64,000 nt of DNA, from NCBI GenBank assembly GCA_022705325.1, contig JAKJER010000003.1, forward strand, positions 245,419 to 309,418, given 5' to 3'. A program made the position numbers and the translations under genes. Shown piece by piece: positions 54,991 to 63,757 of this stretch; position 1 is the stretch's first letter, and each line of letters begins with the position of its first letter. This DNA comes from Planctomycetota bacterium (lineage in GTDB: Bacteria > Planctomycetota > Phycisphaerae > SM23-33). The notes beneath the pieces were generated by a model. The model saw only the letters and a list, made by a program, of their open reading frames with translations. It did no database searches and was not told the DNA's origin.

Positions 54991-56565
54991 ATGAAACGCA
55001 AGAACTCAGAAATACACCCGGATGGCGTCTCCAGCAGCATGCTCGCATGCCTGCGGGAGCTGCGCGGCATCCGACGGCGCGTCCGACGCCTAGAGCAGGA
55101 CCTGGAGAAGGAACGCAGAACGCTGCGACACGTGCTGCAGGCAAATGAGGACGTTGTCCTACTGCTCGATGACAATGGCATGGTCCTCGCCTTGAACGGA
55201 CAGGCGGCCATGGCGTTGGGCACGACGGCCGGCCACGCCGTGGGTGGGCAGATCCGCGAATTGTTGCCTCCGCACGTTTCTGTAGAGGTGATGTCGGCGA
55301 TCAAGCAGGCAGTCACAAGCGGTAAGCCAGTGACGCTGCTGGACCGAACCGTCATGCCCGGCTCCGTGCACTTGCGATGCGATCCGGTCGCCAACTCCGC
55401 TGGCAAAACGCGCCGCGTGGTAGTTTCGGCTCAGGACGGCAGCTATTCGGGCAGACGACAGTGCTGCCTCCAAGCGGCGGCCGGTCATGTGGGGGATGGA
55501 GTCGTGATCGCGGACGGTCACGGGCGGATCGAATACGTGAATTCCGCCTTCGAGGCGATCACAGGACTGGAGGCCCGCGAGGTCATCGGGCGAGGGTTCC
55601 GCTCGATCTGGGGGCGGCGCGAGGACCGCCTCCCTTTGCGACAGGCAATCGCCCAGCTCAAGGAGTGGGACATCTATTGCGGAGAGGTTGAAGGCACGCG
55701 GCGAGACCGCCAACCCTATCGCGCAGCGGCCACCATTTGCGCTGTGCGAGCGGCCTCCGGGGAACTGGCCAAGTTCGTGGGCATCCTCCGTGACACCACG
55801 CGCGAAGCTTTGCTCTCCGGCCAACTTCGCCAGGCGCAGAAGATGGAGGTCCTGGGCCGGTTGGCGACGGGCGTTGTCCACAGTTTTGGCAACCAGCTTG
55901 CAGTGATCCTGGGGTACTACCGTCTCCTCCTGCAAGGCCTCGCGGTTGACAGCCCCGTCCGGGCCTACGCGACGGAAATCGGGCACGCTGCCGAACACGC
56001 CGGCCAAGTTGTGCAGCGGCTTCTACGTTTCTGCCAGGGCCATGCGCCCCGGCCGCAGACTGTCGACCTGAACCAGGTTCTTGGCGACCTGGTTGCGCCA
56101 TTGCTGAGACTTATCGACCAGAGAGTCCGGTTGTGGGTGAGACCCTCGGACGAGCCCTGCCGGGTACTGGCCGATCCTGCCATGCTGGAGCAGGCGATCA
56201 TGAACCTGGTGGTGAACTCCTGCGACGCCATGCCGGACGGCGGCACGCTGACGGTCCAGTCGCAAGCCACAAACGAGCCAGCGGACGATTCAGCCTCCCC
56301 GGGCACCATGCGCCTCACAGTCAAGGACACGGGCTGCGGAATGGATGAAGCGACGAAGCGACAAGCCTTGCAGGCATTCTTCACGACCAAGCCGCCCGGG
56401 CAAGGCACGGGCCTCGGTTTGCCCATGGTGGCCGACTTCATGAAGGAGTGCGGCGGCCGAATGGAGATCGATAGTCAGCCAGGATGTGGAACGGAGGTGC
56501 GGCTGTGGTTCCCTGGCCAGGCCCAGCCGGCATGCACAGGGACTTGCGGGACCGGCGCAACGTGA
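54991..56565 (+). CDS. PAS-domain sensor histidine kinase
   Basis: A 524-residue cytoplasmic kinase (no membrane helix seen). The ATG at 54991 has GGAGAGG upstream. An N-terminal coiled coil precedes two PAS domains, about 55-150 and 170-280 (DGHGRIEYVNSAFEAITGLE). The phospho-acceptor is H297 in GVVHSFGNQLAVI, a variant of the HDFNN type. N box (NLVVNSCDAMPDGG), G boxes (DTGCGMDEA, GTGLGLPM) follow. The fourth-position Asp of HDFNN is Ser here. No response regulator gene is adjacent. Confidence 0.88.
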   Translation: MKRKNSEIHPDGVSSSMLACLRELRGIRRRVRRLEQDLEKERRTLRHVLQANEDVVLLLDDNGMVLALNGQAAMALGTTAGHAVGGQIRELLPPHVSVEVMSAIKQAVTSGKPVTLLDRTVMPGSVHLRCDPVANSAGKTRRVVVSAQDGSYSGRRQCCLQAAAGHVGDGVVIADGHGRIEYVNSAFEAITGLEAREVIGRGFRSIWGRREDRLPLRQAIAQLKEWDIYCGEVEGTRRDRQPYRAAATICAVRAASGELAKFVGILRDTTREALLSGQLRQAQKMEVLGRLATGVVHSFGNQLAVILGYYRLLLQGLAVDSPVRAYATEIGHAAEHAGQVVQRLLRFCQGHAPRPQTVDLNQVLGDLVAPLLRLIDQRVRLWVRPSDEPCRVLADPAMLEQAIMNLVVNSCDAMPDGGTLTVQSQATNEPADDSASPGTMRLTVKDTGCGMDEATKRQALQAFFTTKPPGQGTGLGLPMVADFMKECGGRMEIDSQPGCGTEVRLWFPGQAQPACTGTCGTGAT

Positions 56566-56676
56566 GGAAAGCGTCGTGCGCACAACTGCGAACAGAGGCG
56601 ACAGAGGGAGCGGCCATGACGGCACCGTTGCCAATTCGCCAAGACAACCAGCCCCTCAAGAAAAAGCGAGAACAAC

Positions 56677-57687
56677 ATGAAATCGAGCGACCTTCATACC
56701 ATCGACAGTGTTGCTGAGACGCCAGCACTTGGATGCACCGCGCCACTTCCCGTTACGCGGCTTGCCCTCGACAATCTTGCGGTCTTCGTCTACGAGAACG
56801 AGGACGACATGGGGCTCGCCTCAGCGATCAGCCTCGCGGCAGAACAATGCCACCTTGTCTCGGCGCGCGGAACGGCCAGTATGCTCCTTATGGCGGCCCC
56901 ATCTGCCTTCGCGTTCTATCAGGCATACGTGCGGCTTGCTAGGTCCTGCGTGACGCTGCGCAGCGCTATTGCCGCGACGCATTTCTTCCAGTTCGACGAC
57001 TACTGCCTCCCGTTCCACCACCCCGCCTCCTTCAGGTTCCTCCTCTGCAAGCGATTCCTGTTCCACTTCGCCGACCTATATGACGCAACGCGAGTCCATC
57101 TCTTCCCGGCCGACGCGACGAACATCGAGGACGCGGCAGCGCGATACGGCGATCTGATCATGGAGCACGGGCCCGATCTTCAGTTGAAGGGCATCGGCGA
57201 GAACGGTCACTGGGGCTTCCACGAGCCTGGGTTGCCGCTTACTGGAGAGCCTTGTTTTGGCTGCGTGACTCTGACAGAGGAGAATGTTGCCCAGCAGATG
57301 CGAGATCATCCCTGCATCTTCGCAGGCCGTGCGGCGGTCCCTCGCTTTGCCTACACCGCGAACGTGCCGCTTTTCATGCGAACCCGAACGCTCATAGAAG
57401 ACAACGTGCCGCAAGCCAGCAAAGCATTCGCCTTACTGGCGGCCTACGGCACTGACACGGTTGACCCGTGCGTTCCGAGCAGCATGTTGAAGAGACATCC
57501 TCGCGCGGTCCTGCGGACGACAAAGGCGGCCGCGTGGGCTTTGCTTGAGTTTCGGGAAACCGGGGTCGTCTCCGAAGAGATGCTGCTCCAACTGGCAGAC
57601 TCGGTTCCCGACAGGGAGACCAATCGTCAACACACTGCGGAGCACATGCGTAGCGTACTGGAGCGCATGCAGATCACCTGCCTGTAG
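56677..57687 (+). CDS. NagB-like sugar isomerase/deaminase
   Basis: A 336-residue protein of the glucosamine-6-phosphate deaminase/6-phosphogluconolactonase superfamily. Recognisable segments are HFFQFDDYC (compare NMDEY of NagB) and GIGENGHWGFHEPG (compare GxGxDGHIAFNEP). The Asp of NagB that acts as base is Asn here, as in other GENGH-type members, so deaminase activity is not certain. It ends the ten-gene cluster. Confidence 0.75.
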   Translation: MKSSDLHTIDSVAETPALGCTAPLPVTRLALDNLAVFVYENEDDMGLASAISLAAEQCHLVSARGTASMLLMAAPSAFAFYQAYVRLARSCVTLRSAIAATHFFQFDDYCLPFHHPASFRFLLCKRFLFHFADLYDATRVHLFPADATNIEDAAARYGDLIMEHGPDLQLKGIGENGHWGFHEPGLPLTGEPCFGCVTLTEENVAQQMRDHPCIFAGRAAVPRFAYTANVPLFMRTRTLIEDNVPQASKAFALLAAYGTDTVDPCVPSSMLKRHPRAVLRTTKAAAWALLEFRETGVVSEEMLLQLADSVPDRETNRQHTAEHMRSVLERMQITCL

Positions 57688-58165
57688 GCGCATCGCCAAG
57701 AAGGTGGGCCGTACGGCGTGCGATGGAGACGATGCCAATGCGCGAAGATCCCCTTCCGCCGGCGGCAAGAGGTCGCTGCTATCCTGGCCGCCGGCGTCCT
57801 GCGATACCGCCGAATGGCCAAGGACTCTTTAACCCATTCCCCCACGGAATCTCGCGATTCTTTTGGAAATTCCCTTGGGCCTGTCGCCGAACCGAGGCCC
57901 TGTGTGCTCGCTGGTTCGGGCGGTTATGGCCCGAGAGACCCAGAGAAAGGACAGCGGGCATGTTGCCCAGTGACGAGCCGGAGGTCAAGATGTCTCACCT
58001 TGGCCTGGCCTGTGCGTCTGAAACAGCCCGGGCCACAAGCTTTCCGAGTTGCCCGTGGCCCTCTTCGAGCGTTGTTGGCGGACAAAGCGGGTCAAGAGGG
58101 TCGGCCGGGGCGAGTTCACCCTGAAGGGCTGACGGCAGTGCAGTCCACGGCGGACGGCTCCAAGC
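57688..58165. other. 478-base stretch without a supported gene
   Basis: It lies between nagB-like and the phage tail genes. Several overlapping frames exist but none has a start, ribosome site and recognisable family. A weak hairpin GAATC-TCGC-GATTC followed by TTTT (57847-57864) could end the plus-strand operon. It is a candidate boundary between chromosome and prophage. Confidence 0.5.
57847..57864 (+). terminator. Weak terminator-like hairpin after the ten-gene cluster
   Basis: A 5-bp stem with a 4-base loop, followed by TTTT, 159 bases after the nagB-like stop codon. Confidence 0.3.
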
Positions 58166-58423
58166 CTACCACCGGCCCAACGGGCAGCGTTCTTCCGTCA
58201 GCCTGGTCTTGGCCGCGATGAAGCAACTGCACTTTCGGCAGCGGCTGAACGTGGTCAGCCCACGGTTGGCGGCGAAGCGGGGGTCGGAGTTGCGAGTGGC
58301 CTGGTCACATTGGCGGCAGATGTCGCGGCGGGCGGCGACGAGAGGGTCCGATGCGGCGTCGGCACCCAAGGCGACCTTGGCAAGGGCGACTGCTCCGTGG
58401 ATGATCTTCTGGCAGCAGCCCAT
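58166..58423 (-). CDS. Small Cys-rich phage protein
   Basis: An 85-residue protein. The ATG overlaps the stop of the upstream gene (TGATG) and has AGGAGG before it. CRQC...CRKCSCF...KTRL...CPLGRW makes a zinc-ribbon-like set seen in many small phage proteins (C-x2-C, K-x-x-L, C-P-x-x-x-W). The role is unknown, with tail assembly or lysis-module position suggested by place. Confidence 0.65.
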   Translation of the reverse strand: MGCCQKIIHGAVALAKVALGADAASDPLVAARRDICRQCDQATRNSDPRFAANRGLTTFSRCRKCSCFIAAKTRLTEERCPLGRW

Positions 58424-59037
58424 CAGATGCCTTCCTCCTGGCACTGGCCGTCGGTGTTGCCGTCGGTGCAGCTCGGGTTTGTTCGGCAGCCGTGGGGATC
58501 TGAGTCGTGGCAGCAGGCGTTGTTGTTGATCTGGCCGGTGACCGTGCCCGTCACGGGTGTTTCCTCGGTCTCCCAGGTGTTGGGGTTCATCCAGAAGAAC
58601 ACGCCGGCCGCCGCACTAAACTGGCAGCAGGTCCCGCCGGGCGTCACGTTGAACCCCGCGAACATGTCGCCGATCAGGAGATGCCAGCTATCGGTCTCGC
58701 AGAACCTCTCTGCCATGGTGGGCGGGCCCTGGTAGACGAGCCAGCTTTGCCAGGCCATCGTCGTGAGCGGCTCGGGACATGGCGGGTCGGGCAGGGGCAT
58801 GGCCGCATAGCGGCCGTTGGCCAGGGCGTCGAAGTCGTTTTTCTTCTGCTGTGACCAGCCGGCGTATTCGGGCGGCTGGGCGAAGGACCAGGACAAGCCC
58901 AGCGTTGCCCCGGGCGAGTAGCAGCAGTTGCCGCAATGGCAACATGTGCCGCCCGGCGCGCACGGCCCGCGGATGATGCCCGTGGTGGCGCATCGCACCA
59001 GCCGACCATCTGTGCATCGCTGTAGGGTTCCGCTCAT
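58423..59037 (-). CDS. Cys-rich virion-module protein (17 Cys)
   Basis: A 204-residue protein overlapping the upstream stop by TGATG. It has 17 cysteines, several as CC pairs (TCCHCGNCC, GTCCQF, NACCH), clustered at the N and C ends around an aromatic-rich middle. I recognise no family. Many disulphides or metal sites are possible; a tail-tip or host-contact role would fit the tail module but is inferred. Confidence 0.65.
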   Translation of the reverse strand: MSGTLQRCTDGRLVRCATTGIIRGPCAPGGTCCHCGNCCYSPGATLGLSWSFAQPPEYAGWSQQKKNDFDALANGRYAAMPLPDPPCPEPLTTMAWQSWLVYQGPPTMAERFCETDSWHLLIGDMFAGFNVTPGGTCCQFSAAAGVFFWMNPNTWETEETPVTGTVTGQINNNACCHDSDPHGCRTNPSCTDGNTDGQCQEEGI

Positions 59038-60131
59038 CAGGTGTGCTCGCAGGTGTCGAAGATTTCGCTGCGAACCTCGGGGCCGATGGCGTCCCACCGT
59101 CCATCGGCGGCGACCAGGGCCTTCCGCAGGAAGCAATAGAACTTCTTGTCGCCCGACTCGCTGTAGACCGGCGGGCGGGTCATGATGTAGACCTCGATCG
59201 GGCAGTCGCCCGAGACGTAGCCGGTCGACTTCTCGCGCCGCCGCCACGCGGTGGTTTCGGCGGTCTCGCTGCCCTCGGCATCCGAGCCGATGGTCGCCGG
59301 GTACGCCAGCCGGGCCTTCCCGCCGTGGCCCATGACGATCGGCTTTGGAGGCGTCTCCTCGGTGTGGCCGACGACAATGCCCTCGACATAGGCATAGCCG
59401 TCCGCGCCGCCGGCCGCCAGCCAGTGTGTGGGCAGCCCGTCCTCTTCCATGTTCAGGAAGAGACAATCAACGCCCTCGACCATCGCTTCGGGCATGGCCA
59501 GGTCGCCCGAGGCGGCAGCCTCCAACCGGTCCGTCAGGAGCTTGCCGGAATACTTGCCCCCGCCTTCGGCGTTGCCTGTCAACTTGACCGCCACGTCGCG
59601 ACGGAGATTGCTGACGCGGACGACGGCCCACCGCTTGCCCGTGCCGGACTCTTTCCACAAGATGGCCGCCCCGCCGAACGAGCCGCTCTTCAAGGCGGTC
59701 GCGTCGTCGTCCGACACGTCCGCCCACTCGTCCTCTTCCTTCTGCACGTCCACCTGGACCGGGCACACCCCGCTGACGACCGCCTTGCCGATGGCACCGG
59801 CCGCAATGGGCTCCAGGAGCACGACGAACCGGCCAGTGTGATCTGCGGCGGCAGGGGTATCCCCCGACAGCACGATGCGGTTCTGGAACTCTTCCAGGTT
59901 GGCCGACGCCGTGATGGCCACGCCGTCGATGCCCAGAACATCAAACCGCCCGCGGTCGTAGTCGCCGGCGTTCTTGACCAGGACGATCCCGGCCTGGCGG
60001 AAGGTCTGCATGAAGTCCCCACCCAGGGAGGACTTCCGCCCGGCCAGGTCTTCCGCTGCGGCCATGGCCGCGTTCCAGCCTTCGGCCGTGATGTTGCCGC
60101 GGAGAGGTTGTCCCTTCTGGACGCGGTTCAT
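59037..60131 (-). CDS. Phage tail-module protein, unknown
   Basis: A 364-residue protein whose start overlaps the upstream stop by four bases (ATGA). The N-terminal NRVQKGQPLRGNITAEGWN element resembles that of minor virion proteins found in planctomycete prophages; the rest is beta-rich. Position after tape measure and tail protein suggests a tail-tip or fibre component. Confidence 0.6.
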   Translation of the reverse strand: MNRVQKGQPLRGNITAEGWNAAMAAAEDLAGRKSSLGGDFMQTFRQAGIVLVKNAGDYDRGRFDVLGIDGVAITASANLEEFQNRIVLSGDTPAAADHTGRFVVLLEPIAAGAIGKAVVSGVCPVQVDVQKEEDEWADVSDDDATALKSGSFGGAAILWKESGTGKRWAVVRVSNLRRDVAVKLTGNAEGGGKYSGKLLTDRLEAAASGDLAMPEAMVEGVDCLFLNMEEDGLPTHWLAAGGADGYAYVEGIVVGHTEETPPKPIVMGHGGKARLAYPATIGSDAEGSETAETTAWRRREKSTGYVSGDCPIEVYIMTRPPVYSESGDKKFYCFLRKALVAADGRWDAIGPEVRSEIFDTCEHT

Positions 60132-60412
60132 GGCTTGGCAGCCTCCGGTGGCGGGCCGTAGGCCGCCACGACATGCGGGGCTATTCGCTCGTTGAACTGT
60201 TCGACCGTGACGGTGAGTTCCGGGCCGCCCGGGGCGCGGAGCACGAGGCTGCCGGCGGCGGAAGCCGACACGACCACCAGGCGGAAGCACAGCGGGGTGG
60301 TCGTCTTGACGCCCGTCCGCGGGTCTTCCGCCCCGCGGCGGATCGTCAGGCTGTAGATGGAGCCCGGCTCGGGCAGGTGGTCGGCGTCAATGGTTCCGGC
60401 ACGTATGGGCAT
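60128..60412 (-). CDS. Small phage tail-module protein
   Basis: A 94-residue beta-rich protein, start ATG at 60412, ending in PPPEAAKP. It follows the 276-residue gene by nine bases. No family recognised. Confidence 0.58.
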   Translation of the reverse strand: MPIRAGTIDADHLPEPGSIYSLTIRRGAEDPRTGVKTTTPLCFRLVVVSASAAGSLVLRAPGGPELTVTVEQFNERIAPHVVAAYGPPPEAAKP

Positions 60413-60421
60413 GATCGTCTC

Positions 60422-61252
60422 CTACAGCCCCAGCCCGGCGAAGTTGCCAGTCTCAAAGACCTTCTCGACATGGGCCCCGATGGGCCGCTTGCATATCCGC
60501 TTGGCGGCCGAATCCTCGGCGTCGGCGTACTCGACCCACAAGTACTCCCAGCCTTTCTTGGCGGCCACGGTGATGTCGCCGACAGCAAAATTGGTCTTGT
60601 TGGGGCTGGCCGAGAACGAATAGACATAATCCATGCTCCCGTCTTCGCCGGCCTGCCCCGACTCCGCACCCTCAAACAGGCACTCGCCCGCGTTGAGGGT
60701 GATCGTCTGGCCGGTCACGGTGTCGGTTACGGAGAACTGGGCGGCGTTCACCTTGGCCGTCAGGCTGTAGATGGTGCCCAGCGACGGCAGGCCGGTTGAT
60801 GCGAACCGCTTGGTGACCTGGAAGTTGAACACGGGGGCCGGCAGGTCCACGCCCTCGACGTTTTCGCCGTTGTAGCCGATGGCGCCCTTGTGGTCCGTGG
60901 CTGTCTTGCCGGCCGGGGCGTAGCGTGCGATGGTCGAGATCGACTGTGTGACGTGCTGGCTGCCGCCTTTGGTGGACCACTGGATGCGGACGGTGCCGAC
61001 CTCGCTCTCAACCTTGTCCGGCAGGCAGTAGCGGACGGTGCATTCCCAATCGCCGTCGCCGGCGACGGTATCCACCCAGATCGGCTTCATGCCCGGGCGC
61101 TTCTCGCGGAGCATCCCGTTGTAGCTGGTCGCGGTGGACGCCAGCAGCGTGGTCCAGGCCAGGCTGTCGCTGCTGGTCCCGCGCAGCGTGTAGTGGAGCG
61201 TAACGCTGTCGCCGGCGTACTCGCGGCTCTCGACATGTTCCAGGAGTTGCAT
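60422..61252 (-). CDS. Phage tail-module beta-rich protein
   Basis: A 276-residue protein. Two beta-sandwich-like halves: the first has YAGDSVTLHYTLRGT and a phage gp-like WDTVAGDGDWECTV; the second YSLTAKVNAAQFSVTDTVTG. Such content suits a tail-tube or distal tail protein. Starts seven bases after the tape measure gene, which is unusual for a tail tube gene (normally before it). Confidence 0.58.
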   Translation of the reverse strand: MQLLEHVESREYAGDSVTLHYTLRGTSSDSLAWTTLLASTATSYNGMLREKRPGMKPIWVDTVAGDGDWECTVRYCLPDKVESEVGTVRIQWSTKGGSQHVTQSISTIARYAPAGKTATDHKGAIGYNGENVEGVDLPAPVFNFQVTKRFASTGLPSLGTIYSLTAKVNAAQFSVTDTVTGQTITLNAGECLFEGAESGQAGEDGSMDYVYSFSASPNKTNFAVGDITVAAKKGWEYLWVEYADAEDSAAKRICKRPIGAHVEKVFETGNFAGLGL

Positions 61253-61259
61253 GGATCAC

Positions 61260-63605
61260 CTATCCGAATGCCAAGCCGCCCCGCACGGCCTCTTCGACGA
61301 GTTTCTTGGTATTGGCGGCGGTCTGCTCGCTGGCCTTGGCAATTCGGTCCTCGACATTGCCGGCCTGGAGACCCAGCAGGGCCGAGACGTTGAAAGTGCC
61401 GCCCACGCCGACCTTGGCCTGAGCCAGTTGCTGGCCGATGCCGCCGGCGGCATTGCGGAGTTGGTCCACCAGGTCCTGTGGACTGCCCGGCCCGGCCGGA
61501 GGGGCGGCTTCCTTCGTCTCTCGTTTGCGGCGGGCCTCGTCCAGGGCGTCCCGCCACTCCTTGCGGGCCTTGGCAAGTTCCGCCTCGCTGCCCGCAAGCT
61601 GCTTCGCGTACTCGTCCGCCCGGCGGCGCTCGTTCTCGGCATCGGCCTGGCCGATCTCGGCCAGACGGTTTTGCCGGACGGCCTGGGCCTCCTTCAGGGC
61701 CTGGTCGCGTTTGGACTGGGCGGCGGCGACATCGGCCCGCTCCTGCTGGTCAATGGCGTCCATCCGCTGGGCTGACTGCTGGTCAATGTGCTGGGTAACG
61801 AACTTGACGTCGATGGAGTCGTCGAACAGGGCCTGGGCCTCCATCCACCGCTTGGCCATCCAATTGGCGGTGGACTCCACCGTCCGAGCATGCCAAGCCA
61901 CGAACCGGGCCCAGATGGTCCGCAGGCCCGACACCAGCCGGGCCCACAGCGACTGGATGCCGTACACAAAGTCCGTCCAGATCACCTGCCCGCCGTATAC
62001 GAAGCTGTCCAGGATGTCGGTGAACTTCCGTTTGAATGCGACCCAGTAGCCGGTCAAGGCGTTGACGCCCTTTTGCCACTCCATCTTGAGCGTCAGCCAC
62101 AGGATCTTCGCGGCCAGAGAGATGTCCCCGGCGGCCAGGGCGTCGCCGATCCCCTGCCAAGCGGCCGTCGCGTCCCGCTTGAGTTGATCGAACCGCTCGC
62201 CCAGCCAGGCGAGGGCCTTACCGCCCGCCCCGGTGACGCTAAGAAGGTAGACGCCCAGCGCACCGACCGCGGCGACGACCAGCCCGATGGGCGACAGCAA
62301 CGCCCCCAACAGGGCCACGGTTATCTTGATTACCCCGCCCAGGAATGCAAACGCCTTGGCGACAAGGCCCACCGCCCCGGCCAGTCCCTTGAGCGAGACG
62401 CCCAGGACCGTGAAGGCCGCCCCGGCACCCAGCACGCCGACCACCACCAGGGCGACCGTGGTGACGAGTTGCTTGTTCTGGGCGACCCACACGGAGACCA
62501 TCTCGGCCGCCTTCTGGACGCTGCCCATCCAGCCGGAGATCATCCCCGACAGGGCCTCGCCGATGGCGATGGCCACGCCCTCGGCCGCCGACATCATCAT
62601 GCGGAAGGCCCCGCCGAGTCCCGAGTCCATCATCTTGGCCGTCCGCTCGGCAGCTCCGCCGGCCTTGGAGATGGCGTCGGCAAGCTGCTGCATCTGCTCG
62701 GGCGAGCCGCCGAGTTTGAGCGCCCCCGAGATGGCCCGCTTGCCGAACAGTTCGTCGGCCAGGGCCAGCCGTTCGGCGTTGGGCATCTTCGCCATAACCG
62801 TGCCGAGTTCCTGCATGACCTGGCCCAGGGGGCGGAGGTTGCCGGTGGCATCCGTGGCGGCCACGCCGAGCTCGGCCAGGCGGGCGCGGACCGCGGGGTT
62901 GGCGAACTGGAGCATCATCTGCCGGAGCGTCGTGCCCGCCATCGAGCCCTTGATGCCCATGTTGGCCAGGACGCCCAGGGCCTGCGAGGTGGACTGGATG
63001 GATTCGCCGGCATCGGCGGCCACGGGGGCGACGTACGACATCGCCTCGGCCAGGTCGGTCAGCGTCTGGGCCGACCCGTTGGCCGTGGCGGTCAGCACGT
63101 CGGCGACCATGGTGGTGTCGCCAGCCCGCAGCCCGAAGGCACGAACGGCGTTGGCGGCGTAGTCGGCCGCCTCGCCCAGCTCGGTGCCCGTGGCCCGGGC
63201 CAGGTTCAGCACGGCCGGGATGGCTGATTGGATTTCGTCGGGAGAGAACCCCGCCCGGCCCAGACTGGTCATGCCCTCGGCCACCTGCTTGGCGGTGAAG
63301 CTGGTGGTTCTGCCCAGCAGCTTGGCCTGCTCGGTCAAGTCCTTGAACTGCTTCTCAGTGGACCCGGTGACGCCCCGAACCGTGAGCATCTGGTCCTCAA
63401 AGCCGGCGAAGATCTTCGTCGCCAGGGCCAGCGGCGCGGCCGCGACCGCCCCCAGACCCAGGAGCTTGCGCCCGATGTTCTGGACGCTGGCGCCAAACGC
63501 CCTCATGCGGGCCTGGGCCCGACGGAGCCCTCGCACAAGCTTGCTGTCGTCGGCGAACAGCTCGACGAACGCCTTGCCCGCCCGGATTGAACCTGTCTGC
63601 GCCAT
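61260..63605 (-). CDS. Phage tail tape measure protein (TP901 family)
   Basis: A 781-residue protein; ribosome site GGGAA. The N-terminal TP901 core is recognised by LTVRGVTGSTEKQFKDL and LGRTTSFTAKQVAEGMTSLGRAG, with later SYVAPVAADAGESIQ...LGVLANMGIKGSMAGT. The central part (about 375-475) has long hydrophobic segments; the C-terminal ~150 residues are a Lys/Glu/Ala-rich coiled coil. It sets tail length; at 781 residues it predicts a tail of roughly 110-120 nm by the usual 1.5 A per residue. Confidence 0.92.
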   Translation of the reverse strand: MAQTGSIRAGKAFVELFADDSKLVRGLRRAQARMRAFGASVQNIGRKLLGLGAVAAAPLALATKIFAGFEDQMLTVRGVTGSTEKQFKDLTEQAKLLGRTTSFTAKQVAEGMTSLGRAGFSPDEIQSAIPAVLNLARATGTELGEAADYAANAVRAFGLRAGDTTMVADVLTATANGSAQTLTDLAEAMSYVAPVAADAGESIQSTSQALGVLANMGIKGSMAGTTLRQMMLQFANPAVRARLAELGVAATDATGNLRPLGQVMQELGTVMAKMPNAERLALADELFGKRAISGALKLGGSPEQMQQLADAISKAGGAAERTAKMMDSGLGGAFRMMMSAAEGVAIAIGEALSGMISGWMGSVQKAAEMVSVWVAQNKQLVTTVALVVVGVLGAGAAFTVLGVSLKGLAGAVGLVAKAFAFLGGVIKITVALLGALLSPIGLVVAAVGALGVYLLSVTGAGGKALAWLGERFDQLKRDATAAWQGIGDALAAGDISLAAKILWLTLKMEWQKGVNALTGYWVAFKRKFTDILDSFVYGGQVIWTDFVYGIQSLWARLVSGLRTIWARFVAWHARTVESTANWMAKRWMEAQALFDDSIDVKFVTQHIDQQSAQRMDAIDQQERADVAAAQSKRDQALKEAQAVRQNRLAEIGQADAENERRRADEYAKQLAGSEAELAKARKEWRDALDEARRKRETKEAAPPAGPGSPQDLVDQLRNAAGGIGQQLAQAKVGVGGTFNVSALLGLQAGNVEDRIAKASEQTAANTKKLVEEAVRGGLAFG

Positions 63606-63694
63606 ATTTGCTTCCCAGGGTCAGAATTCGTATTGACACTGTCAGAATGGAGGGGTACTTTGGGTTCCTGCCCGGTCCCCCCCCGCCGGGCAGC

Positions 63695-63739
63695 AGCGGA
63701 TCGACCTGCCGCCAGGCAGTGTCGGTCCGCTATCTTTTT
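63695..63739 (+). terminator. Terminator-like hairpin between phage genes
   Basis: AGCGGATCGAC pairs with GTCGGTCCGCT (one wobble), and a smaller CTGCC/GGCAG stem sits inside; ATCTTTTT follows on the plus strand. The genes around it run on the minus strand, so its use is unclear. Confidence 0.45.
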
Positions 63740-63757
63740 CTGCCCGCTAACGCCCGC

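Noticed and set aside
57718..58221. Possible gene after the nagB-like gene (167 codons) and alternatives in other frames
   Set aside because: No ribosome site, no recognisable fold, Arg/Gly/Pro-rich composition typical of non-coding GC-rich sequence.
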